Part shown: in pieces, positions 8,635 through 20,499 of the stretch
How positions within the stretch are numbered: position 1 is the first letter of the stretch
Layout of the letters: each line of letters begins with the position of its first letter
Assembly: GCF_039729195.1 (NCBI RefSeq)
Contig: NZ_CP155796.1
Location: 2,170,001 to 2,234,000 of the forward strand
Origin: Mycobacterium sp. DL
Lineage (GTDB): Bacteria > Actinomycetota > Actinomycetes > Mycobacteriales > Mycobacteriaceae
Direction: 5' to 3'
Length of the DNA: 64,000 nucleotides
The notes under the pieces: generated by a model
The model's database searches: none
What the model was told of the DNA's origin: nothing
What the model saw: only the letters and a program-made list of their open reading frames with translations
Position numbers and translations under genes: made by a program

Positions 8635-9564
8635 TCACTTCTTCGGGGCCAGTGCACTGTCGATGTGGTCGGCGGCGATGAGCCGGCCACCGGCCAGCGA
8701 CAGGACCCACGTGCTGCCCTTACGGTTTCGTGACTTGTCCGGCCGGACCCCGTCGCTCTCGCACCACCACGCGATGAGGTCGGGAATGACCTTGCCCTGA
8801 GTGCAGATCACCGGGTTGGTTGTGGCATCCGCGATCTCGAGAATGCGCTGGCGGCCGGCCTTCCGGTTGTCCGCGTACGCCTCCTCGGTGAGGGCAGGCT
8901 CACTTCGGATCTCCACTCCCAACTCCTCGGCCAGCGGATCGAGCGTCTGCTGACACCGGACCCGGTCTGCGGCGAACAGCTCGCCGGCGCCGAATGAGAG
9001 GAGCTGCCCGACAAGCGACTCCGCCTGCGCCCGGCCGTGCTTGTCGAGGGGACGTTGCCGGTCGTCTCCCTTGTATCTGGTTCTGCTTCCCGCGGTGGCA
9101 TGCCGAACGATCATCACCGTCTGGGTGTCGGCAGGCATCTTCAGGAAACGACGCAGCACCTTGCGATCGTGTGGGTAGGTCAAGGCCGTCATCGCCTGCG
9201 GGGCCGGCAGCCATTTGAGATCGTCGGCCTCGTCGTTGGCGGTGAACTCCCCACCGACGCTACGCGCCGCCCAGTAGCGCACCTTCTTCACCGCCTGATC
9301 GACGGGGTAGCTCACCGTCGTCAGGCGGCGCCCGAGATGCGCGTGAAAGCCCGTCTCCTCCTCGATCTCACGGACGGCGGTGACGGGTTCCGTCTCATCG
9401 GGATCGACCTTTCCCTTGGGTAGCGACCAGTCGTCGTAGCGGGGTCGGTGGATGATCGCGACCTCCGGCGTGCCCGTGACATCGTGGGGTCGCCACAACA
9501 CGGCACCGGCGGCCAGGATCGGCTTCTTCTTCGTCGCCGGGTCCGGTGGGCTGTTCTTGGACAC
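8635..9564 (-). CDS. mutT1: MutT1: Nudix hydrolase fused to a histidine phosphatase domain
   Basis: 309 residues in two domains. The Nudix box [23 protein letters not shown] (residues 51-73) satisfies G-x5-E-x7-R-E-U-x-E-E-x-G-U. From about residue 150 a histidine phosphatase domain starts with the RH signature [10 protein letters not shown] (R154-H155). Mycobacterial MutT1 hydrolyses 8-oxo-(d)GTP to the diphosphate and can process diadenosine polyphosphates, so it keeps oxidised guanine nucleotides out of DNA and RNA. It lies 58 bp after ppk on the same strand, as in M. tuberculosis, and is likely the last gene of the fbiD-ppk-mutT1 group. Confidence 0.94.
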   Translation of the reverse strand: MSKNSPPDPATKKKPILAAGAVLWRPHDVTGTPEVAIIHRPRYDDWSLPKGKVDPDETEPVTAVREIEEETGFHAHLGRRLTTVSYPVDQAVKKVRYWAARSVGGEFTANDEADDLKWLPAPQAMTALTYPHDRKVLRRFLKMPADTQTVMIVRHATAGSRTRYKGDDRQRPLDKHGRAQAESLVGQLLSFGAGELFAADRVRCQQTLDPLAEELGVEIRSEPALTEEAYADNRKAGRQRILEIADATTNPVICTQGKVIPDLIAWWCESDGVRPDKSRNRKGSTWVLSLAGGRLIAADHIDSALAPKK

Positions 9565-9622
9565 CTCAACTCCTGCAGGTCATCGCGGCTGATTCAGTGG
9601 CTCTCGGTCCGCGTCGTCCTGG

Positions 9623-11806
9623 CTACGGGTGGCGGTGCCGTTCCATCAATGACATCTGGTGGTCCCGGACGGTCTGCCCTTCCTGCGGCGACGCCGTCCA
9701 GTGTCCGTCCGCGCCGAGCTCCCAGCAGCGGGTCCTCGGGTCCGTCGCCGATTCGAACATGTCGTTCAGTTGTGCGGTCAATCGCGGATCCTTCACCTGC
9801 GCCATCACTTCCACGCGACGGTCGAGATTACGATGCATCATGTCGGCGCTGCCGATCCAGTACTCGTCGATGGCGCGGAAGTGAATGATCCGTGAATGTT
9901 CGAGGAATCGGCCGAGGATGGAGCGCACCTTGATGTTCTCCGAATAGCCCGGGGCGCCGGGGCGCAACGCGCAGATTCCCCGGACCACCACCTCCACCCG
10001 CACGCCGGCCTGCGACGCCCGGTAGAGCGAATCGATGACCTGCTCATCGACCAACGCGTTGGCCTTCATACGAATCCGGCCCTCGGCACCGTCGCGGGTC
10101 GCCGCGATCTCCCGTTCGATCCGCTCGATGATCCCCCTGCGCACGCCGTAGGGGGCGACCAGCAGGTTGCGGTAGGACTGCTTGCGGGAGTAGCCCGTCA
10201 GCGAATTGAACAGGTCGGTGAGGTCGGCGCCGATGTCCGGTGCGGCGGTCAGCAGGCCGATGTCCTCGTACAACCGTGCGGTTTTGGGGTTGTAGTTGCC
10301 CGTGCCGATGTGGCAGTACCGACGGATCATCGAACCTTCGCGACGCACCACAAGACAGGTCTTGCAGTGTGTCTTCAATCCGATCAGGCCGTAGACCACG
10401 TGCACGCCGGCCTGTTCCAGTGCGCGCGCCCACTTGATGTTGGCCTGCTCGTCGAACCGGGCCTTGATCTCGACGAGCGCCACCACCTGCTTGCCGGCTT
10501 CGGCAGCGTCGATGAGCGCGTTGACGATCGGTGAGTCTCCGGACGTGCGATACAGAGTCTGCTTGATCGCGAGCACATTCGGATCTGCGGCTGCCTGCTC
10601 GATGAAACGCTGCACCGTGGTGGAGAACGAGTCGTAGGGGTGATGGACCAGGACATCACCGTCGCGCAGGGTGGAGAAGATGCTCTTGGGTGTTTCGCGC
10701 TCCCCGAACGCCGGGGGGGTGGCCGGAACGAACGGCCGGTCCTTGAGTGCGGGCCGGTCGACTCCGTAGACCTGCCACAGCGACGAGAGGTCCAACAATC
10801 CCGAGACCTGGACGACATCACCGGCCGCGACGTCGAGTTCGCGCAACAACAACTCGAGCATGCCCTCGGTCATGTCGTCGGAGACCTCGAGCCGCACCGG
10901 GGAGCCGAAGCGCCGCCGTGCCAATTCACGCTCCAGTGCCTGCAACAGGTCCTCGTCGCGGTCCTCCTCGACCTCGAAATCTGCATTCCGGGTGATGCGG
11001 AACGCGTGGTGTTCGACGATCTCGAGGCCGGGGAACAGCACGGGTAGGAAGGCGGCGATCAGTTCTTCCATCGGAAGGAAGCGCACGACGGTCGGAGTGC
11101 CCTCACGACCGGACAGCTCCACGAATCGGTCGACGTTGTCGGGCACCTTGATTCGCGCGAAGTGCTGTCCACCGTCGTCGGGATGCTTGACGGTGATGGC
11201 GAGATTGAGGCTCAGGCCGCTGACGAACGGGAAGGGGTGTGCCGGATCGACCGCCAACGGCGTCAGGACCGGGAAGACCTGTTCGTGGAAGTAGGTGGAC
11301 AGCCGGCCGCGCTCGTCGTCGTCGAGTTCGGCCCACGTCACGATGATGATGCCCTCCTCGGCGAGGGCGGGCCGGACCGAATCGAGGAACACGTGCGAGT
11401 GCCGGCTGGCGATCTGCTGGGTGCGCTCGCTGATCCGTCGCAACTGCTCACGCGGTGACAGGCCGTCGGCGGACCGGACGGACAGTCCCATCTCGTCGCG
11501 ACGCTTGAGCCCGGCGACCCGAACCATGTAGAACTCATCGAGGTTGGAGGCGAAGATCGCCAGGAACTTCGCGCGCTCCAGCAGTGCCAGCGACGGATCG
11601 GCGGCCAGTGCGAGCACGCGGGCGTTGAAGTCGAGCCAGCTGAGTTCGCGGTTGAGGTAGCGGTCGTCGGGCAGTGGGTTGTCGATCGTGGGAGCCGTGG
11701 CCGCCGGCGGCGCTTCCGGAGCCGAGCCATCCGACCCCGCGACGGCCGGCAGGACGGGTGTCTCGGAGGTTTCCGAGCTGTCGGGACGGGTCTGGGCTTC
11801 GGTCAT
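9623..11806 (-). CDS. ppk: Polyphosphate kinase 1
   Basis: 727 residues, the normal PPK1 size. The N-terminal domain begins [19 protein letters not shown]; the phosphohistidine lies in [11 protein letters not shown] (H499), and the second PLD-like half contains [24 protein letters not shown]. It transfers the ATP gamma-phosphate to polyphosphate reversibly. In mycobacteria polyphosphate feeds the MprAB-SigE-Rel stress pathway (established for the genus). The ~45-residue Ala/Pro/Ser-rich N-terminus is disordered-looking and family-variable. It is flanked by fbiD and mutT1 on the same strand with short gaps (64 and 58 bp). Confidence 0.96.
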   Translation of the reverse strand: MTEAQTRPDSSETSETPVLPAVAGSDGSAPEAPPAATAPTIDNPLPDDRYLNRELSWLDFNARVLALAADPSLALLERAKFLAIFASNLDEFYMVRVAGLKRRDEMGLSVRSADGLSPREQLRRISERTQQIASRHSHVFLDSVRPALAEEGIIIVTWAELDDDERGRLSTYFHEQVFPVLTPLAVDPAHPFPFVSGLSLNLAITVKHPDDGGQHFARIKVPDNVDRFVELSGREGTPTVVRFLPMEELIAAFLPVLFPGLEIVEHHAFRITRNADFEVEEDRDEDLLQALERELARRRFGSPVRLEVSDDMTEGMLELLLRELDVAAGDVVQVSGLLDLSSLWQVYGVDRPALKDRPFVPATPPAFGERETPKSIFSTLRDGDVLVHHPYDSFSTTVQRFIEQAAADPNVLAIKQTLYRTSGDSPIVNALIDAAEAGKQVVALVEIKARFDEQANIKWARALEQAGVHVVYGLIGLKTHCKTCLVVRREGSMIRRYCHIGTGNYNPKTARLYEDIGLLTAAPDIGADLTDLFNSLTGYSRKQSYRNLLVAPYGVRRGIIERIEREIAATRDGAEGRIRMKANALVDEQVIDSLYRASQAGVRVEVVVRGICALRPGAPGYSENIKVRSILGRFLEHSRIIHFRAIDEYWIGSADMMHRNLDRRVEVMAQVKDPRLTAQLNDMFESATDPRTRCWELGADGHWTASPQEGQTVRDHQMSLMERHRHP

Positions 11807-11870
11807 CTCTGTGATGATTCCCTATCGGAGGGTGCTCCGGCCACCGAGTCGGGTCATCAGCTTCGCGCCG

Positions 11871-13597
<1,727 letters not shown>

Positions 13598-13601
13598 TCG
13601 A

Positions 13602-14717
13602 GTGAGCGGCACGTACGGAGACTCCACTCGCAGTGTCAAAGCTGTTGGATCGGAACCGGTTCCGGGAGGACCGATCGCGCCGCCGCCGGTGCCCGCCGCC
13701 GCGTATCACCTTCCCCCCGACGAAGACGATTCCCTGGACAGCTACGGTCGCAGATCCAATCCGACCTGGCGGCAACTGGAATCGGCGATCGCCACGCTCG
13801 AGGGCGCGTCGTCCGCCCTGGCCTTCGGTTCCGGGATGGCAGCTATCACGTCCGTGCTGCGGACCGTCGCCCAACCCGGCCACACGCTCGTCGTCCCCGC
13901 CGATGGCTACTACCAGGTCCGCGCCTACGCCCACGAGTTCCTCGAGCAGCGAGGGGTGACCGTGGTGCAGGCGCGGTGCGCCGAAATGTGCGACGCCGCC
14001 GCGGGCGCCGATGTGGTGCTGGCCGAGTCGCCGTCCAACCCCGGCCTCGACGTCGTCGACCTGCATCACCTGGCGATGACGTGCCGGGCGCGCGGCGCGA
14101 TGCTCGTCGTCGACAACACCACCGCCACGCCGCTGGGACAGCAGCCGCTGTCGTTGGGCGCGGACCTGGTGGTCGCCAGCGCGACCAAGGCGTTGGCGGG
14201 CCACCACGACGTCCTGGCGGGCTATGTCGCGGGCAGCCAGCCCGAGGTGATGGCACTGCTGGAGCGCGACAGGCTGTTGGCCGGCCCGATCCTGGGCGCC
14301 TTCGAAGCCTGGCTCGTGCTGCGCAGCATCGGGAGCGTGGGCCTTCGTTTCGAACGGCAGTGTCAGAATGCCGCCGCGGTCGCGCTGATGCTGCGCTCGC
14401 ACCCGGCGGTGCGCTCGGTGCGCTACCCGGGGCTGCCCGACGATCCGTCGCATGCGATCGCCTCGATGCAGATGCGGCGGTTCGGCGGTCTGGTCGCCGT
14501 CGAGTTGGCCGATGCGCAGGCGGTGCACGACCTGGTCGGTCGTAGCGCGCTGCTGGTCGCGTCGACGAGCTTCGGCGGGATCCACTCCTCGGTCGACCGC
14601 AGGGCCAGGTGGGGAGACCCGGTGGCCGACGGATTCGCCCGGCTGTCTCTGGGGATCGAGGACACCGACGACCTGCTCAGCGATATCGAGGCGGCCCTGC
14701 CACGGGCAGGACGGTAG
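13602..14717 (+). CDS. Cys/Met metabolism PLP-dependent enzyme (cystathionine gamma-lyase/synthase family)
   Basis: 371 residues. The fold is that of the cystathionine gamma-synthase/lyase family: YGRRSNPTWRQLESAIATLEGA, the turn ALAFGSGMAAITSVL, then VDNTTATPLGQQPLSLGADLVVASATKALAGHHD, where the Lys in SATK is the PLP Schiff-base residue. Usual members have SxTK followed by Y/H; here it is SATKALAGH. The likely reaction is C-gamma-S cleavage of cystathionine or a related thioether, but gamma-synthase or methionine gamma-lyase activity cannot be ruled out. The GTG start is 4 bp after the gpsA stop. It is not among the genes I recall between gpsA and ddlA in M. tuberculosis. Confidence 0.85.
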   Translation: MSGTYGDSTRSVKAVGSEPVPGGPIAPPPVPAAAYHLPPDEDDSLDSYGRRSNPTWRQLESAIATLEGASSALAFGSGMAAITSVLRTVAQPGHTLVVPADGYYQVRAYAHEFLEQRGVTVVQARCAEMCDAAAGADVVLAESPSNPGLDVVDLHHLAMTCRARGAMLVVDNTTATPLGQQPLSLGADLVVASATKALAGHHDVLAGYVAGSQPEVMALLERDRLLAGPILGAFEAWLVLRSIGSVGLRFERQCQNAAAVALMLRSHPAVRSVRYPGLPDDPSHAIASMQMRRFGGLVAVELADAQAVHDLVGRSALLVASTSFGGIHSSVDRRARWGDPVADGFARLSLGIEDTDDLLSDIEAALPRAGR

Positions 14718-14729
14718 CCTCTCTAGGTT

Positions 14730-15833
14730 GTGACTGCCCGCATCCGCGTTGCCGTCGTCTACGGCGGACGAAGTTCCGAACACGCGATCTCGTGTGTTTC
14801 GGCAGGCAGCATCCTGCGCAACCTCGATCCGGCGCGGTTCGAAGTGGTCGCGGTCGGCATCTCGCCGCGGGGTTCCTGGGTGCTCACCGACGGGCGGCCC
14901 GAGACGCTGGCCATCACCGACGGCACCCTGCCCCGGGTCGGCGAGTCGTCGGGCACCGCGCTCGCGCTGACCGCCGATCCCGCCTGGCACGGCCAGCTGC
15001 TGTCGCTGGGAGAAGGCGCCGGGGAGATGCTGGCCGCCGTCGACGTGGTCTTCCCGGTACTTCACGGACCCTACGGCGAGGACGGCACCATCCAGGGCCT
15101 GCTGGAGCTCGCCGGCGTCCCGTACGTCGGTGCGGGGGTGCTGGCCAGCGCGGCGGGCATGGACAAGGAGTTCACCAAGAAGCTGCTCGCCGCCGACGGT
15201 CTGCCGATCGGCGACCAGGTGGTGCTGCGCCCTCAGCAGGCCACCCTGTCGCTGGAGGATCGTGAACACCTCGGGTTGCCGGCATTCGTCAAGCCTGCGC
15301 GCGGTGGCTCGTCCATCGGGGTCAGCCGGGTCACCAGCTGGGACCAGCTCGCCGATGCCGTCGAAGTGGCGCGTCGGCACGACCCGAAGGTCATCGTCGA
15401 GGCTGCCGTGCCCGGCCGGGAACTCGAATGCGGCGTGCTGGAGTTCCCCGACGGTCGGATCGAGGCCAGCACCGTGGGCGAGATCCGGGTGGCCGGGGTG
15501 CGTGGTCGCGAAGACGGCTTCTACGACTTCGAGACCAAGTACCTCGACGACGCCGCGGAACTGGACGTGCCGGCCAAGGTCGACGACGTCGTCGCCGAGC
15601 AGGTCCGCGGCCTCGCGATCCGGGCGTTCCGCGCCATCGACTGCCAGGGTCTGGCCCGGGTCGACTTCTTCCTGACCGAGGACGGACCGGTGATCAACGA
15701 GATCAACACGATGCCGGGGTTCACCACCATCTCGATGTATCCGCGGATGTGGGCAGCCAGCGGGGTCGACTATCCGACCCTGCTCGCGACGATGGTCGAG
15801 ACCGCGATGGCCCGCGGGACCGGCCTGCGCTAG
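14730..15833 (+). CDS. ddlA: D-alanine--D-alanine ligase
   Basis: 367 residues, an ATP-grasp ligase that makes the D-Ala-D-Ala terminus of peptidoglycan precursors; it is a D-cycloserine target. Signatures are [18 protein letters not shown] at the N-terminus, [28 protein letters not shown], and [19 protein letters not shown] with the C-terminal metal ligands. The GTG start at 14730 follows the previous gene by 12 bp. A TAGCCT at 14715-14720 could be an internal -10. The order gpsA then ddlA is conserved in mycobacteria. Confidence 0.96.
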   Translation: MTARIRVAVVYGGRSSEHAISCVSAGSILRNLDPARFEVVAVGISPRGSWVLTDGRPETLAITDGTLPRVGESSGTALALTADPAWHGQLLSLGEGAGEMLAAVDVVFPVLHGPYGEDGTIQGLLELAGVPYVGAGVLASAAGMDKEFTKKLLAADGLPIGDQVVLRPQQATLSLEDREHLGLPAFVKPARGGSSIGVSRVTSWDQLADAVEVARRHDPKVIVEAAVPGRELECGVLEFPDGRIEASTVGEIRVAGVRGREDGFYDFETKYLDDAAELDVPAKVDDVVAEQVRGLAIRAFRAIDCQGLARVDFFLTEDGPVINEINTMPGFTTISMYPRMWAASGVDYPTLLATMVETAMARGTGLR

Positions 15834-15842
15834 GAGCGTGCG

Positions 15843-16394
15843 TCACCTGACCGGTCCGGGGTCGACGGGGGTAGCCGGCAGCGCCTCGGCTATCGCCGTC
15901 GAGATCACCTGGATGGGCGTGGGACCCGACCCCGAGGGCAGGGTCAGCGCCACATAGACGGGCCGGTCCACGGCGAACCACGTGCTGCGTCCCTCGTCTG
16001 CCTGGTCCGCGACCCGGAACCACTGGACGGCGTCCACCACCTGAAGAGGTGCGCCCACGACGAAGTCGACCGGACGGTCCAGGCCACATCGCAGGATGAG
16101 CGCCTCGCTGCCGTCACCGGCCTGCCACGCCGCCGTTCCCGCCGGAGCGGGCTCCCGCACGGGGGCCCGTGAGTAGTCACCGAGTTGCTCGGGCAACGCG
16201 TCGATCAGTGAGCGGCATTCGGGGCTGTCGGCGCGCGGCGCAGGCGCTCCTGCGATGACGACCGGAGCCTGGGTCGGTGTGCGCTGCAGGACAGCGGCGA
16301 CAACGAGCACAGCGACGACGGCGCCGACTGCCAGGACGAGCGCCGCGATCAGCAGGGGCCGGGGTGGGCCGTCGCCGGTCTGGCTTTTCATCAC
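15843..16394 (-). CDS. DUF3515 membrane-anchored protein (Rv2980-like)
   Basis: 183 residues. One N-terminal transmembrane segment (about residues 13-36, LLIAALVLAVGAVVAVLVVAAVL) anchors an extracytoplasmic domain with two cysteines (SPECRSL, ILRCGLD) that could form a disulfide. The C-terminal half, with WFAVDRPVYVALTLPSGSGPTPIQVIS, matches the DUF3515 family of actinobacteria. Function unknown. It lies tail-to-tail with ddlA. Two adjacent ATGs (16394 and 16391) are equally good; a TAGAGT lies 8 nt upstream on this strand. Confidence 0.82.
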   Translation of the reverse strand: MMKSQTGDGPPRPLLIAALVLAVGAVVAVLVVAAVLQRTPTQAPVVIAGAPAPRADSPECRSLIDALPEQLGDYSRAPVREPAPAGTAAWQAGDGSEALILRCGLDRPVDFVVGAPLQVVDAVQWFRVADQADEGRSTWFAVDRPVYVALTLPSGSGPTPIQVISTAIAEALPATPVDPGPVR

Positions 16395-16402
16395 GCCAAA
16401 CT

Positions 16403-16645
16403 CTAAGGCGCGACCCCTTGGGCGATCGGGCAGGTCAGCGTCCGGGTGATCCCGGAGACCTGCTGCACGCTGGGAACGACGGTGGACTGGAGTTCAGCGA
16501 GGGTCGGGGCGCCCACCCGGACCACGACGTCGTAGGGTCCGGTCACGTACTCCGAGCACAACACCCCGGTGAGGCCGGCGAGCTGCTTGGCGATGACCTC
16601 GGCGCGGCCGACCTCGGTCTGGATGAGAACAAAAGCCTCGACCAC
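16403..16645 (-). CDS. Stand-alone Lrp/AsnC effector (RAM) domain protein
   Basis: 80 residues starting VVEAFVLIQTEVGRAEVIAKQLAGLTGV and containing EYVTGPYDVVVRVGAPTLAELQ. It covers just the beta-alpha-beta RAM domain of Lrp/AsnC regulators, with no DNA-binding helix-turn-helix. The GTG at 16645 is chosen because GGAGGG lies 8 nt upstream; the frame is open further but that stretch shows no domain. Stand-alone RAM proteins form rings that bind amino acids and may act as sensors or enzymes' partners. It is 8 bp from DUF3515 on the same strand and divergent from thiL. Confidence 0.85.
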   Translation of the reverse strand: MVEAFVLIQTEVGRAEVIAKQLAGLTGVLCSEYVTGPYDVVVRVGAPTLAELQSTVVPSVQQVSGITRTLTCPIAQGVAP

Positions 16646-16705
16646 GCCGTTATCCCTCCGTCTGGCTGCATAGACTCCACGCCGCAGGGACCAAACGTAC
16701 CGCAG

Positions 16706-16720
16706 GAACGCCGAGCGTTC
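16706..16720. promoter_or_regulatory. Inverted repeat in the RAM-protein/thiL divergent gap
   Basis: GAACGC-CGA-GCGTTC is a perfect 6-bp inverted repeat with a 3-nt centre. It is 61 bp upstream of the RAM-protein start and 42 bp upstream of thiL, a suitable place for a shared operator. No regulator can be assigned. Confidence 0.35.
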
Positions 16721-16761
16721 AGGGCACGAAGGTGCTGCGGGGATCGGGAAAGGATCCGGAC

Positions 16762-17727
16762 ATGACGGGCGAAGACCCGGCGGACTCGCTGGCCGCAACG
16801 GGGGAGTTCGCGGTCATCAACCGGCTGGTCGCCGGTCGGCGTCAGCCCCCGTTCGTCTCCCTCGGTCCCGGCGACGACGCCGCGGTGGTCGCCGCCGCCG
16901 ACGGCAGGACGGTGGTGTGCACCGACATGCTGGTCGAGGGTCGCCACTTCCGACTCGACTGGTCCACCGCCCACGATGTCGGGCGGAAAGCCATCGCGCA
17001 GAACGCCGCCGACATCGAGGCCATGGGCGCCCGGGCGACGGCGTTCGTCGTCGGGTTCGGTGCCCCCGCCGACACCGCGACGGCGCGGGCGGTCGAACTC
17101 GCCGACGGACTGTGGCACGAGGCGGGACTGCTGGGCGCGGGCATCGTCGGTGGCGACATGGTGCGGGCCCCGCAGTGGGTCGTCTCGGTGGCCGCGCTCG
17201 GAGACCTCGACGGGCTCGACCCTGTCTGCCGCAGCGGCGCGAAGCCGGGTGGCACCGTGGCGGTGATCGGCGATCTGGGTTGGTCGGCAGCTGGATATAC
17301 GTTGTTGCACAACGGGATCGGTGGATTCGACGATCTGCGCGGGCGCCACCGGGTGCCTGAGCCCCCCTACGGTCAGGGAGCGGTCGCCGCGCGTGCCGGG
17401 GCGACGTCGATGACGGACGTCTCCGACGGGTTACTCGCCGACCTGGGGCACATCGTCACCGCCTCCGGGGTGTGGGTGGACCTGTCCGCAGCCGGCCTGC
17501 GTGACGACGTCGAGGCGCTGACCGGCGCTGCCGCCGCGACGGGATCCGATCCGTGGGAGTGGGTGCTGGGGGGTGGGGAAGATCACGCCCTGGTGGCGAC
17601 GTTCCCGGTGGCTGCGCCTCCCGGCTGGCGGGTGATCGGCACGGTGTCCGATGTCGGAGACCTACCGCCCCGGGTGACCGTGGACGGGGTGGGGTGGGGC
17701 GGTAATCCGGGCTGGCAGTCCTTCTGA
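16762..17727 (+). CDS. thiL: Thiamine-monophosphate kinase
   Basis: 321 residues. The PurM-type ATP-binding N-terminus has FVSLGPGDDAAVVAA and VVCTDMLVEGRHFRLDW with the metal-binding aspartates; GGGEDHALVATF is the C-terminal signature. It phosphorylates thiamine monophosphate to the cofactor thiamine diphosphate. The ATG at 16762 is preceded by AAAGGA at a good distance; the upstream frame extension to 16732 has no similarity. thiL-ung adjacency is conserved in mycobacteria. Confidence 0.94.
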   Translation: MTGEDPADSLAATGEFAVINRLVAGRRQPPFVSLGPGDDAAVVAAADGRTVVCTDMLVEGRHFRLDWSTAHDVGRKAIAQNAADIEAMGARATAFVVGFGAPADTATARAVELADGLWHEAGLLGAGIVGGDMVRAPQWVVSVAALGDLDGLDPVCRSGAKPGGTVAVIGDLGWSAAGYTLLHNGIGGFDDLRGRHRVPEPPYGQGAVAARAGATSMTDVSDGLLADLGHIVTASGVWVDLSAAGLRDDVEALTGAAAATGSDPWEWVLGGGEDHALVATFPVAAPPGWRVIGTVSDVGDLPPRVTVDGVGWGGNPGWQSF

Positions 17728-17754
17728 CGACGCCGCCCGCTAGGTTGGCCAATC

Positions 17755-18432
17755 GTGACAGCACGTCCTCTCAGCGAGTTGGTCGACGAGGCCTGGGCCC
17801 GCGCACTCGCACCGGTTGAACCCCAGGTCGCACAGATGGGCGAGTTCCTGCGCTCAGAGCTTGCCGGTGGCCGGCCGTATCTGCCGTCCGGGTCGAACGT
17901 GTTGCGCGCGTTCACGTTTCCATTCGACCGGGTCCGCGTGCTGATCGTCGGACAGGATCCGTACCCGACGCCCGGACACGCGGTCGGTCTGAGTTTCTCG
18001 GTCGCTCCCGAGGTCAAACCGCTGCCGCGGAGCCTGGCCAACATCTACACCGAATACCGCGACGACCTCGGCCATCCGGCACCGTCCACCGGTGATCTGA
18101 CCCCGTGGGCGCAGCAGGGGGTGATGTTGCTCAACAGGGTTCTGACCGTGCGCCCGGGCACGCCGGCGTCACACCGCGGAAAAGGGTGGGAAACCGTCAC
18201 CGAATGCGCGATCCGCGCGCTGGTGGCTCGTCAGCAGCCGCTGGTGGCAGTGCTGTGGGGGCGCGACGCCGCCACGCTGAAACCCATGCTGGGTGACACG
18301 TTGACCATCGAGTCGGCGCATCCGTCGCCGCTGTCGGCGTCGCGGGGATTCTTCGGGTCGCGACCGTTCAGCCGCGCCAACGAACTCCTGGAGACGATGG
18401 GCGCCGAGCCGGTCGACTGGCGCCTACCCTGA
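17755..18432 (+). CDS. ung: Uracil-DNA glycosylase
   Basis: 225 residues, family 1 UDG. The catalytic water-activating loop is [19 protein letters not shown], and the minor-groove loop is [24 protein letters not shown]. It removes uracil left by cytosine deamination or dUTP use, which matters in a high-GC genome. The GTG at 17755 lies 27 bp after thiL, with TAGGTT at 17741-17746 placed 8 nt upstream, suggesting its own near-leaderless promoter. It is convergent with rpmB. Confidence 0.96.
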   Translation: MTARPLSELVDEAWARALAPVEPQVAQMGEFLRSELAGGRPYLPSGSNVLRAFTFPFDRVRVLIVGQDPYPTPGHAVGLSFSVAPEVKPLPRSLANIYTEYRDDLGHPAPSTGDLTPWAQQGVMLLNRVLTVRPGTPASHRGKGWETVTECAIRALVARQQPLVAVLWGRDAATLKPMLGDTLTIESAHPSPLSASRGFFGSRPFSRANELLETMGAEPVDWRLP

Positions 18433-18449
18433 CGTCGATCCGCCGGCTG

Positions 18450-18644
18450 TCAGCCGCGCGAGACCTTGCCGGCCTTCAGGCAGGACGTGCACACGTTCAC
18501 CCGCTGCTTGTTGCCGCCCGGGCGCGACACAGCGCGCACCGGCTGGATGTTCGGATTCCAGCGACGGCTGGTCCGGCGATGGGAGTGCGACACCGACTTG
18601 CCGAAGCCGGGGCCCTTCCCGCAGATATCGCACACGGCAGCCAT
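18450..18644 (-). CDS. rpmB: 50S ribosomal protein L28, zinc-ribbon (C+) form
   Basis: 64 residues. [34 protein letters not shown] is the L28 core. CDIC near the start and CTSC near the end give the four-cysteine zinc ribbon of the C+ type, the housekeeping version rather than the zinc-independent paralogue that Zur induces. A GAGGAG ribosome-binding site precedes the ATG at 18644. It is divergent from the fakA-like gene across a 212-bp gap. That gap holds a TAGGCT (18818-18823) that could be the fakA -10; I see nothing else in it. Confidence 0.95.
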   Translation of the reverse strand: MAAVCDICGKGPGFGKSVSHSHRRTSRRWNPNIQPVRAVSRPGGNKQRVNVCTSCLKAGKVSRG

Positions 18645-18856
18645 ATGCAGAACTCCTCGAATCAGTACGTGGGGGCTGGGTCTTGGCCGCGGACGTGCCG
18701 CGGGTGACCCGACAACCTGATCAGAATACCGGCCGCCGCAAATATCGCCAAAACCGGCAGCGCTGCGCTGTCCACAGCCGTGACCTTGCAGTCTACGAAG
18801 CTGTCCGCAGCACTGGATAGGCTGACGCGACGGCGGCACTGTGGTCTGGAGGTGGG

Positions 18857-20497
18857 ATGGCGGTTCGGCGGCTCGATGCGCCTGCCCTGCGGAGTTGGGC
18901 ACACACCGCGGTCGCCGATCTCATCAGGCACACCGACGAGATCAACCGGCTCAACGTCTTCCCGGTGGCCGATGCCGACACGGGCACGAACATGCTGTTC
19001 ACCATGCGTGCCGCCTGGGCGCAGGCCGACGCGCGCGGGACTGTCGACGACGTCGCGCACGTGGCCGCCGCCCTGGCCGAAGGAGCGCTGCGCGGCGCGC
19101 GGGGCAACTCGGGGGTGATCCTGTCCCAGATCCTGCGGGGCGTCGCCGACGTGACCGCGGCCGCCGCCGAGGACCGTGGCACGTTGGCCGACATCAGTGG
19201 CGCTCTGCTCGCCGCGTCGCTGCGGCACGCGGTCACCCTGGTCGTGACGTCGATGGGCGAACCGATTCCCGGCACGATCCTGTCGGTGCTGCAGGATGCG
19301 GCCACCGCGGCCGAACAGACGGCAGCCGACGGGGCCGAGTTGGCCGACGTCGTGGCCGCATGCACTCAGGCGGCGGCCGAGGCACTGGACCGCACCCCGA
19401 GCCAACTCGACGTGCTGGCTGACGCCGGTGTGGTGGACGCGGGCGGCCGGGGGCTGCTGGTGCTTCTCGACGCGCTGAGCACGACATTGACCGGCCACGC
19501 GCCGGCGCGTGACGTCTACGTACCGTCACCGCGGCAGGTACCGGCCGTGGCCGTGGCGTCGGCCACGCCCGAGTTCGAGGTGATGTACCTGCTCAGTGGC
19601 TGTGACGCCGACGGCATCGAGACGCTGCGCGCCCGCCTCGACGAGATCGGCGAATCCATCGCGATCGCCGCATCGGGCTTCGACGCAGGCGGGGCCGGTC
19701 ACTATTCGGTTCACGTGCACGCCGACGACGCGGGGGCGGCGGTCGAAGCCGCCCTCGAGGTGGGACGACCCAGTCGCATTCAGATCACCTCTCTGGTCGG
19801 CGGGGTGGACCGGCACCCGGCGGGAGGCTGGAGCAGGGAGCGGGCGGTGCTGGCCGTCGCCGACGGGGACGGCGCCGAAGGGCTGTTCACCGGCGAGGGC
19901 GCGCAGGTCCTGCGTCCGGAGCGGGATGTGCCGGTCAGCGCGCACCAACTCCTGCACGCCCTGGTGAACACCGGTGCCGCGCAGGTGATGGTGCTGCCGA
20001 ACGGTTATGTGGCCGCCGAGGAACTGCTGGCCGGATGGGCGGTCGCGGCGGACTGGGGGATCGTCATGGCGCCGGTGCCCACGGCGTCGATGGTGCAGGG
20101 GCTGGCGGCGCTGGCCGTCCACGACCCCGAACGCCGGCTCGTCGACGACGGCTACACGATGGCCAGGGCCGCGGCGGGTGCCCGGCACGGTTCGGTCCGG
20201 CTGGCCGCCGAAGAGGCGTTGACCTGGGCGGGCACCTGCAAGCCCGGCGACGGCCTCGGCATCGCGGGCGACGAGGTGGTGATCGTGGGCGAGGACATCG
20301 CCGCCGCCGCGGCGGGACTGATCGATCTGTTGCTGGCCGCGGGCGGTGAATTGGTGACGGTGCTCACCGGCGACGGTGTGGAACCGGGCGTCGGGGAGGC
20401 GCTCGTCGATCACGTGCACCGTCACCATCCGGGGACGGAGACGGTGACCTTCCACACCGGCCACCGCGGCGATGCGCTGCTGATCGGGGTGGAGTGA
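18857..20497 (+). CDS. DAK2-domain kinase, FakA-like (Rv2974c-like)
   Basis: 546 residues. The N-terminal DAK2 domain carries [21 protein letters not shown] (metal-binding aspartates) and [20 protein letters not shown], and the C-terminal DegV-associated part begins near residue 230 ([22 protein letters not shown]). This is the FakA architecture: an ATP-dependent fatty acid kinase acting on fatty acid bound to a FakB/DegV partner. No fakB gene is in the window. The ATG at 18857 follows GGAGGTGGG. The stop overlaps a GTG six bases before the recG ATG, so the two are translationally coupled, as in M. tuberculosis. Confidence 0.88.
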   Translation: MAVRRLDAPALRSWAHTAVADLIRHTDEINRLNVFPVADADTGTNMLFTMRAAWAQADARGTVDDVAHVAAALAEGALRGARGNSGVILSQILRGVADVTAAAAEDRGTLADISGALLAASLRHAVTLVVTSMGEPIPGTILSVLQDAATAAEQTAADGAELADVVAACTQAAAEALDRTPSQLDVLADAGVVDAGGRGLLVLLDALSTTLTGHAPARDVYVPSPRQVPAVAVASATPEFEVMYLLSGCDADGIETLRARLDEIGESIAIAASGFDAGGAGHYSVHVHADDAGAAVEAALEVGRPSRIQITSLVGGVDRHPAGGWSRERAVLAVADGDGAEGLFTGEGAQVLRPERDVPVSAHQLLHALVNTGAAQVMVLPNGYVAAEELLAGWAVAADWGIVMAPVPTASMVQGLAALAVHDPERRLVDDGYTMARAAAGARHGSVRLAAEEALTWAGTCKPGDGLGIAGDEVVIVGEDIAAAAAGLIDLLLAAGGELVTVLTGDGVEPGVGEALVDHVHRHHPGTETVTFHTGHRGDALLIGVE

Positions 20498-20499
20498 GC

